From NCBI RefSeq assembly GCF_015352955.1, contig NZ_JACYOX010000004.1:145256-209255 (forward strand): a stretch of 64,000 nt of DNA. The letters are read 5' to 3'. The notes under the pieces are model-generated. The model saw nothing but the letters and a program-made list of their open reading frames with translations. It had not been told where the DNA came from and did no database searches. Below are positions 8,487 through 19,067 of this stretch, piece by piece. Both the position numbers and the translations under genes were made by a program. This stretch comes from Noviherbaspirillum soli. Lineage in GTDB: Bacteria > Pseudomonadota > Gammaproteobacteria > Burkholderiales > Burkholderiaceae_D. Each line of letters opens with the position of its first letter. Position 1 is the first letter of the stretch.

Positions 8487-11400
8487 ATGCTGATTCTGCC
8501 GGGCTCCAATGCCCTGTCCGCCTTTCGCACCCAACGTTTGCTGACCCAGCTCCAAGGCATCGATGCCGCCATTACCGGCGTCTCCGCCCGCTACCTGCAT
8601 TTCATCGACGCCGCCAGCGCGTTGTCCGGCGACGAGGCGGCGCGGCTCGGCGCCTTGCTGACCTATGGCGAGCCGGCCGGCGAGCAGCAGGAAGGCGACC
8701 TGTTCGTCGTGATCCCGCGCTTCGGCACGATCTCTCCCTGGGCGAGCAAGGCCACCGACATCGCGCACAACTGCGGCATGAGCCATATCCACCGCATCGA
8801 GCGCGGCGTGGCTTACCGCGTCACGGTGAAGTCCGGCCTGCTGGGCGGCGCGCGCCGCCTGGCTGACGGCAGCGCCCTGCCGGTTGCCGCCGCGCTGCAC
8901 GACCGCATGACGGAGATGGTGCTGCGCAGCGCCGACGATGCCGTCGGCCTGTTCCGCGAACTGGCCGCCAGGCCGCTGGCCTTCGTCGATGTGCTGGAAG
9001 GCGGCAAGGCGGCGCTGGTGACGGCCAATGCCGAGCTGGGCCTGGCGATGTCGGAGGACGAGATCGATTACCTACTGCAGGCCTTCACCCAGGCCCGGCG
9101 CAATCCGACCGACGTCGAGCTGATGATGTTTGCGCAGGCCAACAGCGAACACTGCCGGCACAAGATCTTCAATGCCGACTGGACCATCGACGGCGAGCGC
9201 CAGGACAAGTCGCTGTTCGCGATGATCCGCAACACGCATCAATTGAATCCGCAGGGCACCATCGTCGCCTACAGCGACAATTCCTCGGTGATCGAGGGCG
9301 CGCAGGTGCAGCGCTTCTATCCGCGCGGCGCGAAGGAGGGCAATGTCTACCAGGCCAGCGAGGAGCTGACCCATATCCTGATGAAGGTGGAAACCCACAA
9401 CCACCCGACCGCGATTTCTCCCTTCCCGGGCGCCTCCACCGGCGCCGGCGGCGAGATCCGCGATGAAGGCGCCACCGGCCGCGGCGCCAAGCCCAAGGCA
9501 GGCCTGACCGGCTTCACGGTGTCCAACCTGATGCTGACCCATGCGGTGCAGCCCTGGGAAAACGCGCGCGACGTGGCCCAGCCGGCGGCGGCCCGCGATG
9601 CCCATGCGCAGGGCGGCATCTACGGCAAGCCCGAGCGCATCGTGTCGCCGCTGCAGATCATGGTCGACGGCCCGCTCGGCGGCGCCGCCTTCAACAATGA
9701 ATTCGGCCGGCCCAACCTGGGCGGTTATTTCCGCAGCTATGAACAGAACGTCGGCGGCACCGTGTACGGCTATCACAAGCCGATCATGATCGCCGGCGGC
9801 ATCGGCAACATCGCCGCGCAGCATACGAAGAAGGAAGAACTGCCGGTCGGCAGCCTGCTGGTGCAGCTGGGCGGCCCGGGCATGCGCATCGGCATGGGCG
9901 GCAGCGCCGCTTCCTCGATGGCCACCGGCAGCAATACCGCCGACCTCGATTTCGACTCGGTGCAGCGCGGCAACCCGGAAATGGAGCGGCGCGCGCAGGA
10001 AGTCATCAATGCCTGCTGGGCCATGGGCGGCGACAATCCCATCCTGTCGATCCATGACGTCGGCGCCGGCGGCCTGTCCAACGCCTTCCCGGAAATCACC
10101 AACGACGCCAGGCGCGGCGCCATCTTCGACCTGCGCCGCGTGCCGCTGGAAGAGAGCGGCATGGCGCCCAAGGAGATCTGGAGCAATGAATCGCAGGAGC
10201 GCTACGTGCTGGCCGTCGCCCCGGAAAACCTGGCGCTGTTCCAGTACCTGTGCGAGCGTGAACGCTGCCCGTTCGCCGTGGTCGGCCATGCCACCGAGGA
10301 ACGCCAGCTCAAAGTAATCGATCCTCAGAACGACAATAATCCGGTCGACATGCCGATGGATGTCCTGCTCGGCAAGCCGCCCAAGATGCACCGCGACGTC
10401 AGCCGCGTCGCCGTCGAACTGCCGCCGGTCGACCTGACCGGCATGGCGCTGGAAGAGGTCGCCGAGCGCGTGCTGCGCCAGCCGACAGTGGGCGACAAGT
10501 CCTTCCTGATCACCATCGGCGACCGCACCGTCGGCGCCACCACCGTGCGCGACCAGATGGTCGGCCCGTGGCAGGTGCCGGTGGCCGATTGCGCGGTCAC
10601 CACCATGAGCTTCGAAGGCCATGTCGGCGAGGCGATGGCGATGGGCGAGCGCACGCCGCTGGCCGTGATCGACGCCCCGGCGTCCGGCCGCATGGCGGTC
10701 GGCGAAGCCATCACCAATATCGCCGCCGCGCCGATCGCCGCGCTGTCGGACGTGAAGCTGTCGGCCAACTGGATGGCGGCCTGCGGCCAGCCTGGCCAGG
10801 ACGCGGCGCTGTTCGACACTGTGAAGGCGGTCGGCATGGAGCTGTGCCCGGCGCTGGGCATCAGCATCCCGGTCGGCAAGGATTCGCTGTCCATGCGCAC
10901 TACCTGGAGGGAGGCCGATGGCCAGGCCAAGGCCGTGACCTCGCCGGTCTCGCTGATCGTCTCCGCCTTTGCACGTGTTACCGACGTGCGCAAGTCATTG
11001 ACGCCGCAGCTGCGCACCGACCTGGGCGACACCTCGCTGATCCTGATCGACCTCGGCGCCGGCCGCAACCGCATGGGCGGCTCGGTGCTGGCGCAGGTGA
11101 TGCAGCAGATCGGCAACCAGGCGCCCGACGTCGACAGCCCGGAGCAGCTGAAGGCCTTCTTCGGCGCCGTCCAGCGCCTGAACGATGAAGGCCGGCTGCT
11201 GGCCTACCATGACCGCTCCGACGGCGGCCTGTACACCACGCTGTGCGAGATGGCCTTTGCCGGCCGCGCCGGCGTGTCGGTCAACCTCGACATCCTGACC
11301 ATGGAAGGCGAGCATGCCTCCGACTGGGGCGACTCCAAGAACTGGGCAACCCAGGTCGGCGAGCGCCGCAACGAGCTGACGCTGCGCGCGCTGTTCTCCG

Positions 11401-12509
11401 AAGAACTGGGCGCGGTGCTGCAGGTGCGCGCAGAGCAGAAGTCAGAGGTGATGAATGTGCTGCGCGAATTCGGCCTGGGCGCGGTCAGCCACATCATCGG
11501 CAAGACCAATCCGCGCGACGACATCGAATTCACCCGCGACGCCAAGGTGATCTACAAGCAGCCGCGCATGGCGCTGCAGAAGCTATGGAGCGAAACCAGC
11601 TGGCGCATCGCCCGCCTGCGCGACAACCCGGCCTGCGCCGACGCCGAATACGAGCGCATCAACGACGCGGCCGATCCCGGCATCACGCCCAAGGTCAGCT
11701 TCGACATGGAGCAGGACGTGGCCGCGCCCTTCATCGGCGCCGGCGCCCGGCCGCGGGTGGCCATCCTGCGCGAGCAGGGCGTCAATTCCCACATCGAAAC
11801 CGCCTACGTGATGCACAAGGCCGGCTTCGAAGCCGTGGACGTGCACATGAGCGACCTGATCGCCGGACGCGCCCGCCTGGCCGACTTCAAGGGCGCGATC
11901 GCCGTCGGCGGCTTTTCCTACGGCGACGTGCTGGGCGCGGGCGAGGGCTGGGCCAAGACCATCCTGTTCAACATGCAGCTGGCCGAGCAGTTCTCCGCCT
12001 TCTTCAACCGCGGCGACACCTTTGCGCTGGGCATCTGCAACGGCTGCCAGATGATGAGCAACCTGAAGTCCATCATCCCCGGCGCCCATGCCTGGCCGAA
12101 GTTCACCCGCAACCGTTCCGAGCAGTTCGAGGCGCGTTTCGCGATGGTGGAAGTGGCCGATTCGCCGTCGATCTTCTTCCAGGGCATGGCCGGCACCCAG
12201 GCGCCGATCGCGGTGGCCCACGGCGAAGGCCATGCGGATTTCTCGCAGACCGGCAGCCTGGCCGACGCACTGGTGGCCATGCGCTTCGTCGACAACAAAG
12301 GCGCGCACACGGAAGCTTATCCATACAACCCGAACGGCTCGCCGCAGGGCATTACCTCGGTCACCACGCCTGACGGCCGCTTCACGGTGCTGATGCCGCA
12401 TGCGGAACGGGTATTCCGCACGGTGCAGCAGTCCTGGCATCCCGATGGCTGGGGCGAGCACACGCCCTGGATGCGCATGTTCCGCAATGCGCGGGTGTGG
12501 GTCGGCTAA
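8487..12509 (+). CDS. purL: Phosphoribosylformylglycinamidine synthase
   Basis: 1340-residue large-type PurL, which makes FGAM from FGAR, ATP and glutamine in the fourth step of purine synthesis. The N-terminal FGAR-binding domain starts [13 protein letters not shown]; the two ATP-grasp-like AIRS halves contain [29 protein letters not shown] and [10 protein letters not shown]; the C-terminal class I glutaminase has the nucleophile in [12 protein letters not shown] and the His/Glu partners near its end. The length fits the proteobacterial single-chain enzyme (about 1300-1350). No Shine-Dalgarno is obvious before the ATG, but the N-terminus matches close relatives. Its stop overlaps the stop of the convergent ankyrin gene by 4 bases. 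Confidence 0.98.
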   Translation: MLILPGSNALSAFRTQRLLTQLQGIDAAITGVSARYLHFIDAASALSGDEAARLGALLTYGEPAGEQQEGDLFVVIPRFGTISPWASKATDIAHNCGMSHIHRIERGVAYRVTVKSGLLGGARRLADGSALPVAAALHDRMTEMVLRSADDAVGLFRELAARPLAFVDVLEGGKAALVTANAELGLAMSEDEIDYLLQAFTQARRNPTDVELMMFAQANSEHCRHKIFNADWTIDGERQDKSLFAMIRNTHQLNPQGTIVAYSDNSSVIEGAQVQRFYPRGAKEGNVYQASEELTHILMKVETHNHPTAISPFPGASTGAGGEIRDEGATGRGAKPKAGLTGFTVSNLMLTHAVQPWENARDVAQPAAARDAHAQGGIYGKPERIVSPLQIMVDGPLGGAAFNNEFGRPNLGGYFRSYEQNVGGTVYGYHKPIMIAGGIGNIAAQHTKKEELPVGSLLVQLGGPGMRIGMGGSAASSMATGSNTADLDFDSVQRGNPEMERRAQEVINACWAMGGDNPILSIHDVGAGGLSNAFPEITNDARRGAIFDLRRVPLEESGMAPKEIWSNESQERYVLAVAPENLALFQYLCERERCPFAVVGHATEERQLKVIDPQNDNNPVDMPMDVLLGKPPKMHRDVSRVAVELPPVDLTGMALEEVAERVLRQPTVGDKSFLITIGDRTVGATTVRDQMVGPWQVPVADCAVTTMSFEGHVGEAMAMGERTPLAVIDAPASGRMAVGEAITNIAAAPIAALSDVKLSANWMAACGQPGQDAALFDTVKAVGMELCPALGISIPVGKDSLSMRTTWREADGQAKAVTSPVSLIVSAFARVTDVRKSLTPQLRTDLGDTSLILIDLGAGRNRMGGSVLAQVMQQIGNQAPDVDSPEQLKAFFGAVQRLNDEGRLLAYHDRSDGGLYTTLCEMAFAGRAGVSVNLDILTMEGEHASDWGDSKNWATQVGERRNELTLRALFSEELGAVLQVRAEQKSEVMNVLREFGLGAVSHIIGKTNPRDDIEFTRDAKVIYKQPRMALQKLWSETSWRIARLRDNPACADAEYERINDAADPGITPKVSFDMEQDVAAPFIGAGARPRVAILREQGVNSHIETAYVMHKAGFEAVDVHMSDLIAGRARLADFKGAIAVGGFSYGDVLGAGEGWAKTILFNMQLAEQFSAFFNRGDTFALGICNGCQMMSNLKSIIPGAHAWPKFTRNRSEQFEARFAMVEVADSPSIFFQGMAGTQAPIAVAHGEGHADFSQTGSLADALVAMRFVDNKGAHTEAYPYNPNGSPQGITSVTTPDGRFTVLMPHAERVFRTVQQSWHPDGWGEHTPWMRMFRNARVWVG

Positions 12510-13333
12510 GGCATTTTGTCGAGGGCGGCTGGCGTCTGCAGGGCAAGCGCCGCCACCCTGATCTCTTCCGGCGACAGCAGCTGGTCGTAGTTCCCCTGGG
12601 CAAACAGCGCCGCGCGGATCAGCACCGAGGCATCCTCATCGCCCCGTTGCCGGGCTTGTTGCAATGCCGCCTCGGCGCTTGCGCCGGCGTTCAGCAGGAT
12701 TGCCATGGCGTCCGGCTGTTGCGCGGCGACCGCCATGGCGAAGGCATCGTCCAGCGCTTGCTGCGATGCGCCATGTGCCAGGCACATCTGCAGCAGTTCG
12801 GCATCGCCGTGGATGGCGGCCGTGGCCAGCGCATGGCCCTGCGCATCCGGGCGGGCGCCGGATGCGATCAGGCGCTCGATCGCGGCGCTGTTTCCGGTAG
12901 CGATCGCGTGGCTCAACATGGGCGTTCCGGACGCGTCGCTGCCATGCACGGACACGCCTGCGTTGAGCAGGCAGTCGAGCAGCGCGACATGGCCGTGGCG
13001 GAGCGCGATGGCCATGCACAATGCGGCGTTTTCCGTGGTCAGCGCGAGTTCGCCTGCCAACAGGCATGTCGCCAGCCTGGCATGGCAGGCCTCGCAAGCC
13101 AGTTCCAGCAGGTCCTGCCGGAACTCTTCATCCAGCATCAGGCTGTCCCTGGCAAGCAATGCCAGGACGATATCTTCGAAATCCGCCGGAAATGCGCGTA
13201 GCCGCTGCAGATTGCTGCCAGCATCGACTATGCGTCGCAGCATTGCGGTGACGCCGGCGGTCTTGCGGCCGCCCGCGTGCCAGTAGAGGCTGTGCAGGGT
13301 TGCGTTGATATGCGCGTCGTCCATGTCGTTCAC
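12506..13333 (-). CDS. Ankyrin-repeat protein
   Basis: 275-residue soluble protein without signal peptide. The middle (about residues 95-250) holds four to five degenerate ankyrin repeats, seen as repeated helices such as [38 protein letters not shown] and [15 protein letters not shown]. Ankyrin repeats bind other proteins; the partner is unknown. A GTG at 13333 is preceded by GGAA at a good distance; an ATG nine bases inside is the alternative. It is convergent with purL, with overlapping stop codons, so transcription of each gene reads into the other. No operon partner is visible. Confidence 0.75.
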   Translation of the reverse strand: MNDMDDAHINATLHSLYWHAGGRKTAGVTAMLRRIVDAGSNLQRLRAFPADFEDIVLALLARDSLMLDEEFRQDLLELACEACHARLATCLLAGELALTTENAALCMAIALRHGHVALLDCLLNAGVSVHGSDASGTPMLSHAIATGNSAAIERLIASGARPDAQGHALATAAIHGDAELLQMCLAHGASQQALDDAFAMAVAAQQPDAMAILLNAGASAEAALQQARQRGDEDASVLIRAALFAQGNYDQLLSPEEIRVAALALQTPAALDKMP

Positions 13334-13461
13334 TCAATGTTCCACAGTAGGCCGGAAGATAGGCTTTCCTCGTTAACGGAAATTTAGTGACGCGCTAAAG
13401 GGATGTGCGCAAAGAAAAGGCGCATCGCGCCATTGCAGCCGCAATGCCAACCGCGCTGTGA

Positions 13462-13593
13462 GTAGGGTGCAATACCCGAAGGGCATTGCACCGTTCGTCG
13501 CAAGAAGCGGGGGCATCAAAAACCGGGAAAGTACCAGACGCTGTCCCTGATCGGCGGTCCGCTGCAATGCCCCTTTGGGTTATTGCACCCTAT
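13462..13593. repeat. REPIN-like pair of GTAG-headed palindromes, copy 2
   Basis: Palindromes at 13462-13492 (GTAGGGTGCAATACCC then GGGCATTGCACC) and, inverted, at 13563-13593. The second has ATAG instead of GTAG at its head and lacks one base of symmetry. Spacing between the two is about 70 bases. The pair lies downstream of both flanking genes' starts, between the ankyrin gene promoter side and the ppiC terminator. Confidence 0.7.
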
Positions 13594-13616
13594 AAGATGC
13601 CCTTGCCGTGCGGGCA

Positions 13617-13650
13617 ATAAAAAAGCCCCGTCCTGAACCAGGCGGGGCTT
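13617..13650 (-). terminator. Rho-independent terminator of the msrB-yciB-bolA-ppiC run
   Basis: On the minus strand AAGCCCCG and CGGGGCTT (13643-13650 with 13623-13630) form a perfect 8-bp stem with a 12-base loop, followed by a run of T (the plus-strand A-run at 13618-13624). It begins about 29 bases after the ppiC stop. Confidence 0.85.
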
Positions 13651-13678
13651 CGAAGAGCCGTGCAAACGGTACAGCGTC

Positions 13679-14455
13679 TTACTGGATCTTTGCCTTCTTC
13701 TTCAGTTCCTGCTGATAAGCCTGCAGCTTCTGCTGCTGCAGCGACTCGGCGATCTGCGGCTTGACTTCCTCGAACGACGGCACCTTGGCCGGGCGGGAGT
13801 CTTCCAGCTTGATCACGTGGTAGCCAAACTGGGTCTGCACCGGGGTCTCGGTGATCTGGCCTTTTTGCAGCGAGGTCATGGCGTCGGAGAACGGCTTGAC
13901 GAAGGCGCTCGGCGGCGCCCAGTCGAGGTCGCCGCCATTGGCAGCGGAACCGGTGTCCTTGGATTGCTTGGCCAGGTCTTCGAACTTGGCGCCCGCCTTC
14001 AGCTTGGCGATGATGGCCTTGGCGTCCTCTTCCTTTTCCACCAGGATGTGGCGGGCATGGTATTCCTTGTCGCCGGCCTGGGCCTTGAACTTGTCATACT
14101 CGGCCTTCATGTCGGCTTCGCTGACCGGGTTCTTCTTCACGTAATCGGCAACCAGGGCGCGAATGACGATGGACTGGCGCGCCATTTCCATCTGGTTCTT
14201 CACTTCCGGCGAGGACGACAGGCCCAGCTTGTCGGCTTCCTGCATCAGGATTTCGCGGTTGACCAGTTCTTCCTTGACCATCGCGCGCAGCTGCGGCGAG
14301 TCCTGCTGGCCCTGCGCTGCCATCTGCTTGATCATGGCGTCCGCGCGGGACGAAGGCACCGGCTTGCCATTGACAACCGCGAGGTTCTGGGCCATTGCAG
14401 GCACTGCGGCAGTTGCGAGAAGAAAGACGAGCAGGCGAGCGGGTTTTAAGGTCAT
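13679..14455 (-). CDS. Periplasmic parvulin-type peptidyl-prolyl isomerase
   Basis: 258-residue foldase of the PpiC/SurA group that assists folding of exported proteins. The N-terminus is a clear Sec signal peptide (LLVFLLATAAVPAMA, cleavage before Gln), followed by a SurA-N-like helical region and one parvulin domain at about residues 132-225 (YHARHILVEKEEDAKAI; DWAPPSAFVKPFSDA; TQFGYHVIKLED). A Gln/Lys-rich helix ends the protein. AAGGAA sits before the ATG. It lies 58 bases after bolA on the same strand, an order that is conserved in many Burkholderiales, so it probably ends the msrB-yciB-bolA operon while possibly having its own promoter. Confidence 0.93.
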   Translation of the reverse strand: MTLKPARLLVFLLATAAVPAMAQNLAVVNGKPVPSSRADAMIKQMAAQGQQDSPQLRAMVKEELVNREILMQEADKLGLSSSPEVKNQMEMARQSIVIRALVADYVKKNPVSEADMKAEYDKFKAQAGDKEYHARHILVEKEEDAKAIIAKLKAGAKFEDLAKQSKDTGSAANGGDLDWAPPSAFVKPFSDAMTSLQKGQITETPVQTQFGYHVIKLEDSRPAKVPSFEEVKPQIAESLQQQKLQAYQQELKKKAKIQ

Positions 14456-14513
14456 GTCTGTTCCTTGAGTTGGGGAAATAATATTGCGGGATTGATACGT
14501 AACGAGAGGGCGG

Positions 14514-14792
14514 CTATGGTGCCGCGCCGGCTTCGGCAGGTGTCAGGGCGGTGATGGCGAGCGCATGGATTTCCTGCTGCATCATTTCTTGCAGCGCATC
14601 ATACACCAGCCGGTGACGCGTAATTCTTGACTGACCTTCAAAGCGCGAGGATACGAGACGCAGCCGGTAATGTCCACCGCCGGAAGCGGCGCCGGCATGG
14701 CCGGCATGCAGCGCCGAATCATCCTCGATCCGGCATTCCAGCGGCGCCAGGGAAGCCTGCAGCAAGGCGGTCATGCGGTCGATGCGGCTCAT
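14514..14792 (-). CDS. bolA: BolA family protein
   Basis: 92-residue BolA-like protein. The central [20 protein letters not shown] and the [18 protein letters not shown] segment carry the family's class II KH-like fold and the conserved Arg-His pair. BolA proteins bind monothiol glutaredoxins and iron-sulfur clusters, and influence cell shape and stress responses. The start is the ATG at 14792, which overlaps the yciB stop in an ATGA arrangement. Longer reading in the same frame upstream is non-conserved and runs through yciB, so it is not used. Confidence 0.9.
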   Translation of the reverse strand: MSRIDRMTALLQASLAPLECRIEDDSALHAGHAGAASGGGHYRLRLVSSRFEGQSRITRHRLVYDALQEMMQQEIHALAITALTPAEAGAAP

Positions 14793-15409
14793 CCCGGATC
14801 CTTGATGTACTTGGACAGGAACATGGTCTGCGCGACCACGAAGGCGATCATCAGGCCCATGAAGCCGAACAGCTTGAAGTTGACCCATACCGATGTCGGA
14901 AAGCTGAATGCGATATACAGGTTGAGCGCGCCCATCGCTGCGAAAAAACCGGCCCAGGCCAGGTTCAGCCTGTTCCAGACCGGGTCGGGCAGGTCGATCT
15001 GCGCCTTCATCATCAGGCGGATAAGGTTCTTGCCCATGGTGAGCTGGGCGCCGATCAGCACCACCGCAAACACCCAGTACAGCACGGTCGGCTTCCACTT
15101 GATGAAAGCCTCGTTGTGGAAATAGATGGTGGCGCCGCCGAATACCACGATGATGGCCAGCGATACCCAGAGCATGCCGTCGACCTTGCGGCCGCGGACC
15201 AGCAGATAGGCGATCTGCGCGATGGTGGCGATGATGGCCACCGCGGTGGCCAGCAGGATGGGCGCCTGCTCCGGCCCGACGCTGCCGCCGGATACCAGCC
15301 CGGACAGATACTGGCCCACCATGGCCTGGGCGGCGTCGGCATGGCCTTCGCCCCATTTGAACACCCCGAAGAACAGGATGACCGGGAACATGTCAAACAG
15401 AAACTTCAT
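14789..15409 (-). CDS. yciB: Inner membrane septation protein A (YciB/IspZ)
   Basis: 206-residue polytopic membrane protein with five to six hydrophobic segments. The N-terminus [19 protein letters not shown] and the late motifs WFxxF-like [17 protein letters not shown] and [17 protein letters not shown] are typical of YciB. The family is linked to cell envelope integrity and septation. An insertion between the first helices ([20 protein letters not shown]) is usual for betaproteobacterial members. It overlaps msrB upstream and bolA downstream by 4 bases each, so all three are one translation-coupled operon. Confidence 0.94.
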   Translation of the reverse strand: MKFLFDMFPVILFFGVFKWGEGHADAAQAMVGQYLSGLVSGGSVGPEQAPILLATAVAIIATIAQIAYLLVRGRKVDGMLWVSLAIIVVFGGATIYFHNEAFIKWKPTVLYWVFAVVLIGAQLTMGKNLIRLMMKAQIDLPDPVWNRLNLAWAGFFAAMGALNLYIAFSFPTSVWVNFKLFGFMGLMIAFVVAQTMFLSKYIKDPG

Positions 15410-15822
15410 CGGCTGTGCCCTTGTTCCGGTGTGGGATCGAACCGCAGCGAGGCGGAGTTGATGCAGTAGCGCAGCCCGGTGGGCGGCGGGCCGTCCGGAA
15501 AGACATGGCCGAGATGGGCATCGCAGACGTTGCACAGGATTTCCGTGCGCACCATGCCGTGGCTGCGGTCGATCTTCTCGGTGACGTTTTCCGGGTTCAG
15601 CGGACGGAAGTAGCTGGGCCAGCCGCAGCCGGACTCGAACTTCGCATCGGATTCGAACAGCGGCGTGCCGCAGCAGACGCAGGTATAGACGCCATGTTCA
15701 TGATGGTCCCAGTAGCGGCCGGTGAAGGCGCGCTCGGTGGCCGCGTGGCGCGTGACCTGGTATTCCATCGGGTCCAGCATCTGACGCCATTCGGCATCGG
15801 TTTTCCTGACTTTCTCGGTCAT
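15406..15822 (-). CDS. msrB: Peptide methionine-R-sulfoxide reductase
   Basis: 138-residue MsrB, which repairs the R-isomer of methionine sulfoxide in proteins using thioredoxin. Zinc ligands are two CxxC pairs (Cys48/Cys51 and Cys97/Cys100), the block SGCGWPSYF holds a possible resolving Cys66, and the catalytic Cys120 lies in [11 protein letters not shown]. It is the first gene of the msrB-yciB-bolA operon, overlapping yciB by 4 bases. Confidence 0.96.
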   Translation of the reverse strand: MTEKVRKTDAEWRQMLDPMEYQVTRHAATERAFTGRYWDHHEHGVYTCVCCGTPLFESDAKFESGCGWPSYFRPLNPENVTEKIDRSHGMVRTEILCNVCDAHLGHVFPDGPPPTGLRYCINSASLRFDPTPEQGHSR

Positions 15823-15843
15823 GGTCTCTCTCGCTTTCCTGTT

Positions 15844-17349
15844 TCAGGAAGAACAGCTGACTTCCAGTTCGCTGGCCCAGTCGGGCGGCAGCGCTGCATA
15901 CTGTTCGTTTTCAGGCTGCTCGTCAAACGGCCGTTCCAGCACCGCCAGCAGTCTTGCGACTTCCGAAAAGTCCTTTATCTGGGCCTTTTCGATTGCCACC
16001 TGGGCCAAATAGTTTCGAAGCACATATTTGGGGTTGACGCGATGCATTGCAAGGCGTCGTTGCATATCGTTACTATTTTCACTGAGCAACCTTGCGCGGT
16101 ATTGTACTGCCCAGTCATCGAATGCGGCACGGTCGATGAACAAGTCACGGATGGGTTCGTCGCCTGCCGCATTGTCCCTGCGCAGATGGCCAAGCCGGCG
16201 AAAGAAAAGTGTGAAGTCCACGTGGCTGTCGGTCATGATGGAAAACATCTTGTCGAACAGCGCACTATCGTTTTCCTCGACCGTCGCAAGGCCCAGCTTG
16301 GCATGCAGCAGCGCATCCATCCTTGCCTTGAAGGCCGGTTCGTAGACCGACAGCGCCGCCTTGGTCTCCTCGACATCGCCGATCAGCGGCAGCAGCGCCT
16401 GGCCAAGCGCATAGCAATTCCAGTGGCCGATCTGGGGCTGCATGCTGTAGGCGTAGCGACCCTGCTGGTCGGTATGGTTGCAGATGTGCTTGGGGTTGAA
16501 GGCTTCCATGAAGCCGAACGGGCCGTAGTCCAGTGTCAGGCCGAGGATGGACATGTTGTCGGTGTTCATCACGCCATGCATGAAACCCACTGCCTGCCAG
16601 CCGGCGATCATCTCCGCGGTGCGCCGGGTGACTTCGCCGAGCAGGGCATGGTAGGGCTGCGCCTGGTCGCGCAGTTCGGGATAGCAGCGCTCGATCACAT
16701 AGTCGGCCAGGATCTTGAGGTCATCGTGCCGGCCCTGGTAGAACCAGTGCTCGAAGGAGCCGAAACGCACGAAGCTCGGCGCCATCCTGGTAGCCACGGC
16801 GGCGGTTTCGGGCGTTTCCCGCATTACCCGCTGGTCGGAGCCGGTGACGCACAGCGCGCGCGAGGTAGGGATGCCCAGCGCTGCCATGGCCTCGGAACAG
16901 AGGAATTCACGGATCGATGAGCGCAGCACCGCGCGGCCGTCGCCCATCCGGGAGTAGGGCGTCATGCCGGCGCCTTTCAACTGCAATTCCAGCCGGCCCG
17001 GCGGCGGCATGCCGGGCGCCGCGGCTTCGCCCAGCAGGATGGCGCGGCCATCGCCGAGTTGCCCGGCCCAGACGCCGAACTGGTGGCCGGAGTAGACCGC
17101 CGCCAACGGCTGTGATTGCGGCAGGACGCGGTTGCCGCTGAACACGTCGATGAATTCCTGCCTGCTGAACTCGGCCGGGTCCAGGCCGATCAGTGCCGCT
17201 GCCGCTGCGCTGCCGCACACCATGTAGGGCTTGCTGAGCGGCGTAGGCTGAAGCCGGGTATGGAAGGCGGGCGGCAGGGCGGCGTAGGAATGTTCCAGGG
17301 GCAGTTGGTCGATAGAGCGTTTCGTGCCTGAATCAGTGTTTGCTGTCAT
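15844..17349 (-). CDS. selO: Protein adenylyltransferase SelO (YdiU)
   Basis: 501-residue pseudokinase-fold enzyme that transfers AMP to Ser, Thr or Tyr of target proteins and is implicated in redox control. Family motifs are intact: [38 protein letters not shown], and the metal-binding region [20 protein letters not shown]. The C-terminus ends VSCSS, where the Cys occupies the position of selenocysteine in eukaryotic SELENOO. The ATG at 17349 has AGGA just upstream and lies 17 bases inside the end of the Crp-like gene, so the two are co-transcribed. A longer in-frame extension upstream lies within the regulator gene and is not conserved. Confidence 0.96.
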   Translation of the reverse strand: MTANTDSGTKRSIDQLPLEHSYAALPPAFHTRLQPTPLSKPYMVCGSAAAAALIGLDPAEFSRQEFIDVFSGNRVLPQSQPLAAVYSGHQFGVWAGQLGDGRAILLGEAAAPGMPPPGRLELQLKGAGMTPYSRMGDGRAVLRSSIREFLCSEAMAALGIPTSRALCVTGSDQRVMRETPETAAVATRMAPSFVRFGSFEHWFYQGRHDDLKILADYVIERCYPELRDQAQPYHALLGEVTRRTAEMIAGWQAVGFMHGVMNTDNMSILGLTLDYGPFGFMEAFNPKHICNHTDQQGRYAYSMQPQIGHWNCYALGQALLPLIGDVEETKAALSVYEPAFKARMDALLHAKLGLATVEENDSALFDKMFSIMTDSHVDFTLFFRRLGHLRRDNAAGDEPIRDLFIDRAAFDDWAVQYRARLLSENSNDMQRRLAMHRVNPKYVLRNYLAQVAIEKAQIKDFSEVARLLAVLERPFDEQPENEQYAALPPDWASELEVSCSS

Positions 17350-18151
17350 TGAGGGTCCTGTTGTGCGCGACATCGGCGTCGCTTGCTGGAAATGAGACCG
17401 CCTGCGCCGTCTTTCGTGCCCGGCGGCCCATGCGGCCATCCGGATAGGCAATGCGGGTAAGGGCCTGCGGGTCCTCGATGAACACCCGTCCGTATTTGGT
17501 CTGCACCAGGCCGTCCTGTTCCCACAGCCGCAACTGCTTGGCAATGCTCTGGCGCGACTTGCCCAGCAGATGGCCCAGTTCCTCCTGGGTCAGCGGCACT
17601 TCCCGCCCGCGGGGGATCACGGCGGCCGACATCGCCGACGGCTGCAGCTGCGCCAGTTCCAGCAGCCGGCGCGCCAGGCGCTGCGCCAGCGGCGCCACGG
17701 CCGCCTCTTCGACCAGGTCGAAGGTCGCCCGCAGGCGCAGCGCCAGCATGCGGGCGAAGCGCTCGTAGATTGCCGGATGCCGCATCAGCAGCCGATGGAA
17801 GTCGGTGCGGGCGTGGTACAGCAGGACGGTCGGGCCAGCAGCATGGCCGTCATGCGTGCGCGGCAGGCCGTCGAACATCGAGATCTCGCCGAACCAGTTG
17901 GGTCGCTCCATCACGGCGATGGTGGTGGTATGGCCGTCCGCCGTGGCCCGGGTGAAGCGCACCGATCCGCTGGCGATTGTGTAGAAGCCGTCGCAGGCGT
18001 CGCCGCGGGCATGCACCAGTTCGGCGTCGGCATAGAGACGCAGCGAGCCGCAGCGGGCGGCTTCGTTGATTACATCGTCCGGCAGGTCGGCCAGCCAGGA
18101 CTCGCGCAGCAGGGCGGCCTTGTCGATATCGGATTTCGCGGGTGAGGGCAT
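17333..18151 (-). CDS. Crp/Fnr family transcriptional regulator
   Basis: 272-residue regulator with an N-terminal cyclic-nucleotide-binding-like beta-roll ([40 protein letters not shown]) and a C-terminal winged helix ([30 protein letters not shown]). The Fnr-type N-terminal cysteine cluster is absent from this start. The ATG at 18151 gives a normal family length; starts up to 18268 in the same frame would add Arg- and Cys-containing residues of doubtful meaning. A 25-residue tail beyond the HTH is unusual. It overlaps selO by 17 bases and is transcribed away from the aldolase gene, so it may control either side. The effector molecule is unknown. Confidence 0.85.
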   Translation of the reverse strand: MPSPAKSDIDKAALLRESWLADLPDDVINEAARCGSLRLYADAELVHARGDACDGFYTIASGSVRFTRATADGHTTTIAVMERPNWFGEISMFDGLPRTHDGHAAGPTVLLYHARTDFHRLLMRHPAIYERFARMLALRLRATFDLVEEAAVAPLAQRLARRLLELAQLQPSAMSAAVIPRGREVPLTQEELGHLLGKSRQSIAKQLRLWEQDGLVQTKYGRVFIEDPQALTRIAYPDGRMGRRARKTAQAVSFPASDADVAHNRTLNDSKH

Positions 18152-18281
18152 GCAAATGTTAAAGAGTTGACAGTCTGGGCACCTGTACTGCGTCGATACT
18201 TGTCGCCCACGGTTCGCAGAACAACCGAAGCGCGCAGCCGGCGGCGGCGCCCGTATTTTGACAGACATGAGAGAGACCGAT

Positions 18282-19058
18282 ATGAACGCACCCGAAACCT
18301 TGAGCTTTCCTTCCCTGCGCGAGCGCGTCTCGGCCGAGGAATGGCAGGTTCGCCAGGACCTGGCCGCCTGCTATCGCCTGGTGGCGGACTTTGGCTGGAG
18401 CGACCTGGTGTTTACCCACATCACCGCCCGCGTGCCCGGCACCGAAGACCAGTTCCTGATCAATCCCTATGGCCTGATGTTCGACGAGATCACCGCGTCC
18501 TCGCTGGTGAAGATCGATATCCATGGCAACAAGCTGGACGATTCGCCTTACCCGATCAATCCGGCCGGTTTCACCATCCACTCCGCGGTGCATGCGGTCC
18601 GGCATGACGCGCTGTGCGTGCTGCATACCCACAGCCTGAATGGCGTGGCGGTATCGGCCCAGAAGAACGGCGTGCTGCCGTTGTCGCAGCAATCCATCTT
18701 CGTGCTTTCCAGCCTGGGCTATCACGGCTACGAGGGCGTAGCATTGAACGAAGAGGAAAAGCCGCGCCTGGTGGAGGACCTCGGCCGCAACACCTACCTG
18801 ATGCTGCGCAACCATGGCCTTCTGACCGTGGGCAAGACGATCGCCGATGCCTTCCTGAACATGTACATTTTTGAGGCGGCCTGCAACATCCAGATCCGTG
18901 CCCAGGCCGGCGGCGGCGAACTGACCATGATTCCGCAAGCCATCATCGACGGCGCGATGCGGCAGTCCAAGGTGGCGACCAAATCGCAAGGCGGGATGCT
19001 GGCATGGCCGGGGCTGCTGCGCCGGCTGGACCGGGTCGATACATCCTGGCGCGATTGA
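18282..19058 (+). CDS. Class II aldolase/adducin-fold protein
   Basis: 258-residue soluble protein of the class II aldolase/adducin family, related to fuculose-phosphate aldolase and sugar-phosphate epimerases. The zinc-site histidines are visible in LHTHSLNG and NHGLLTVG, and the early SDLVFTHITARVPG with FLINPYGLMFDEI is typical of the non-sugar subgroup in proteobacteria. GAGAG precedes the ATG at 18282; ATG codons at 18258 and 18267 are alternatives. It is 9 bases upstream of the HD-domain gene, so they form an operon facing the Crp-like regulator. Substrate unknown. Confidence 0.85.
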   Translation: MNAPETLSFPSLRERVSAEEWQVRQDLAACYRLVADFGWSDLVFTHITARVPGTEDQFLINPYGLMFDEITASSLVKIDIHGNKLDDSPYPINPAGFTIHSAVHAVRHDALCVLHTHSLNGVAVSAQKNGVLPLSQQSIFVLSSLGYHGYEGVALNEEEKPRLVEDLGRNTYLMLRNHGLLTVGKTIADAFLNMYIFEAACNIQIRAQAGGGELTMIPQAIIDGAMRQSKVATKSQGGMLAWPGLLRRLDRVDTSWRD

Positions 19059-19067
19059 GGAGACGAC

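Noticed and set aside
9072..10622. 516-codon minus-strand frame inside purL
   Set aside because: Shadow of the conserved purL frame, with His/Arg/Gly-rich composition.
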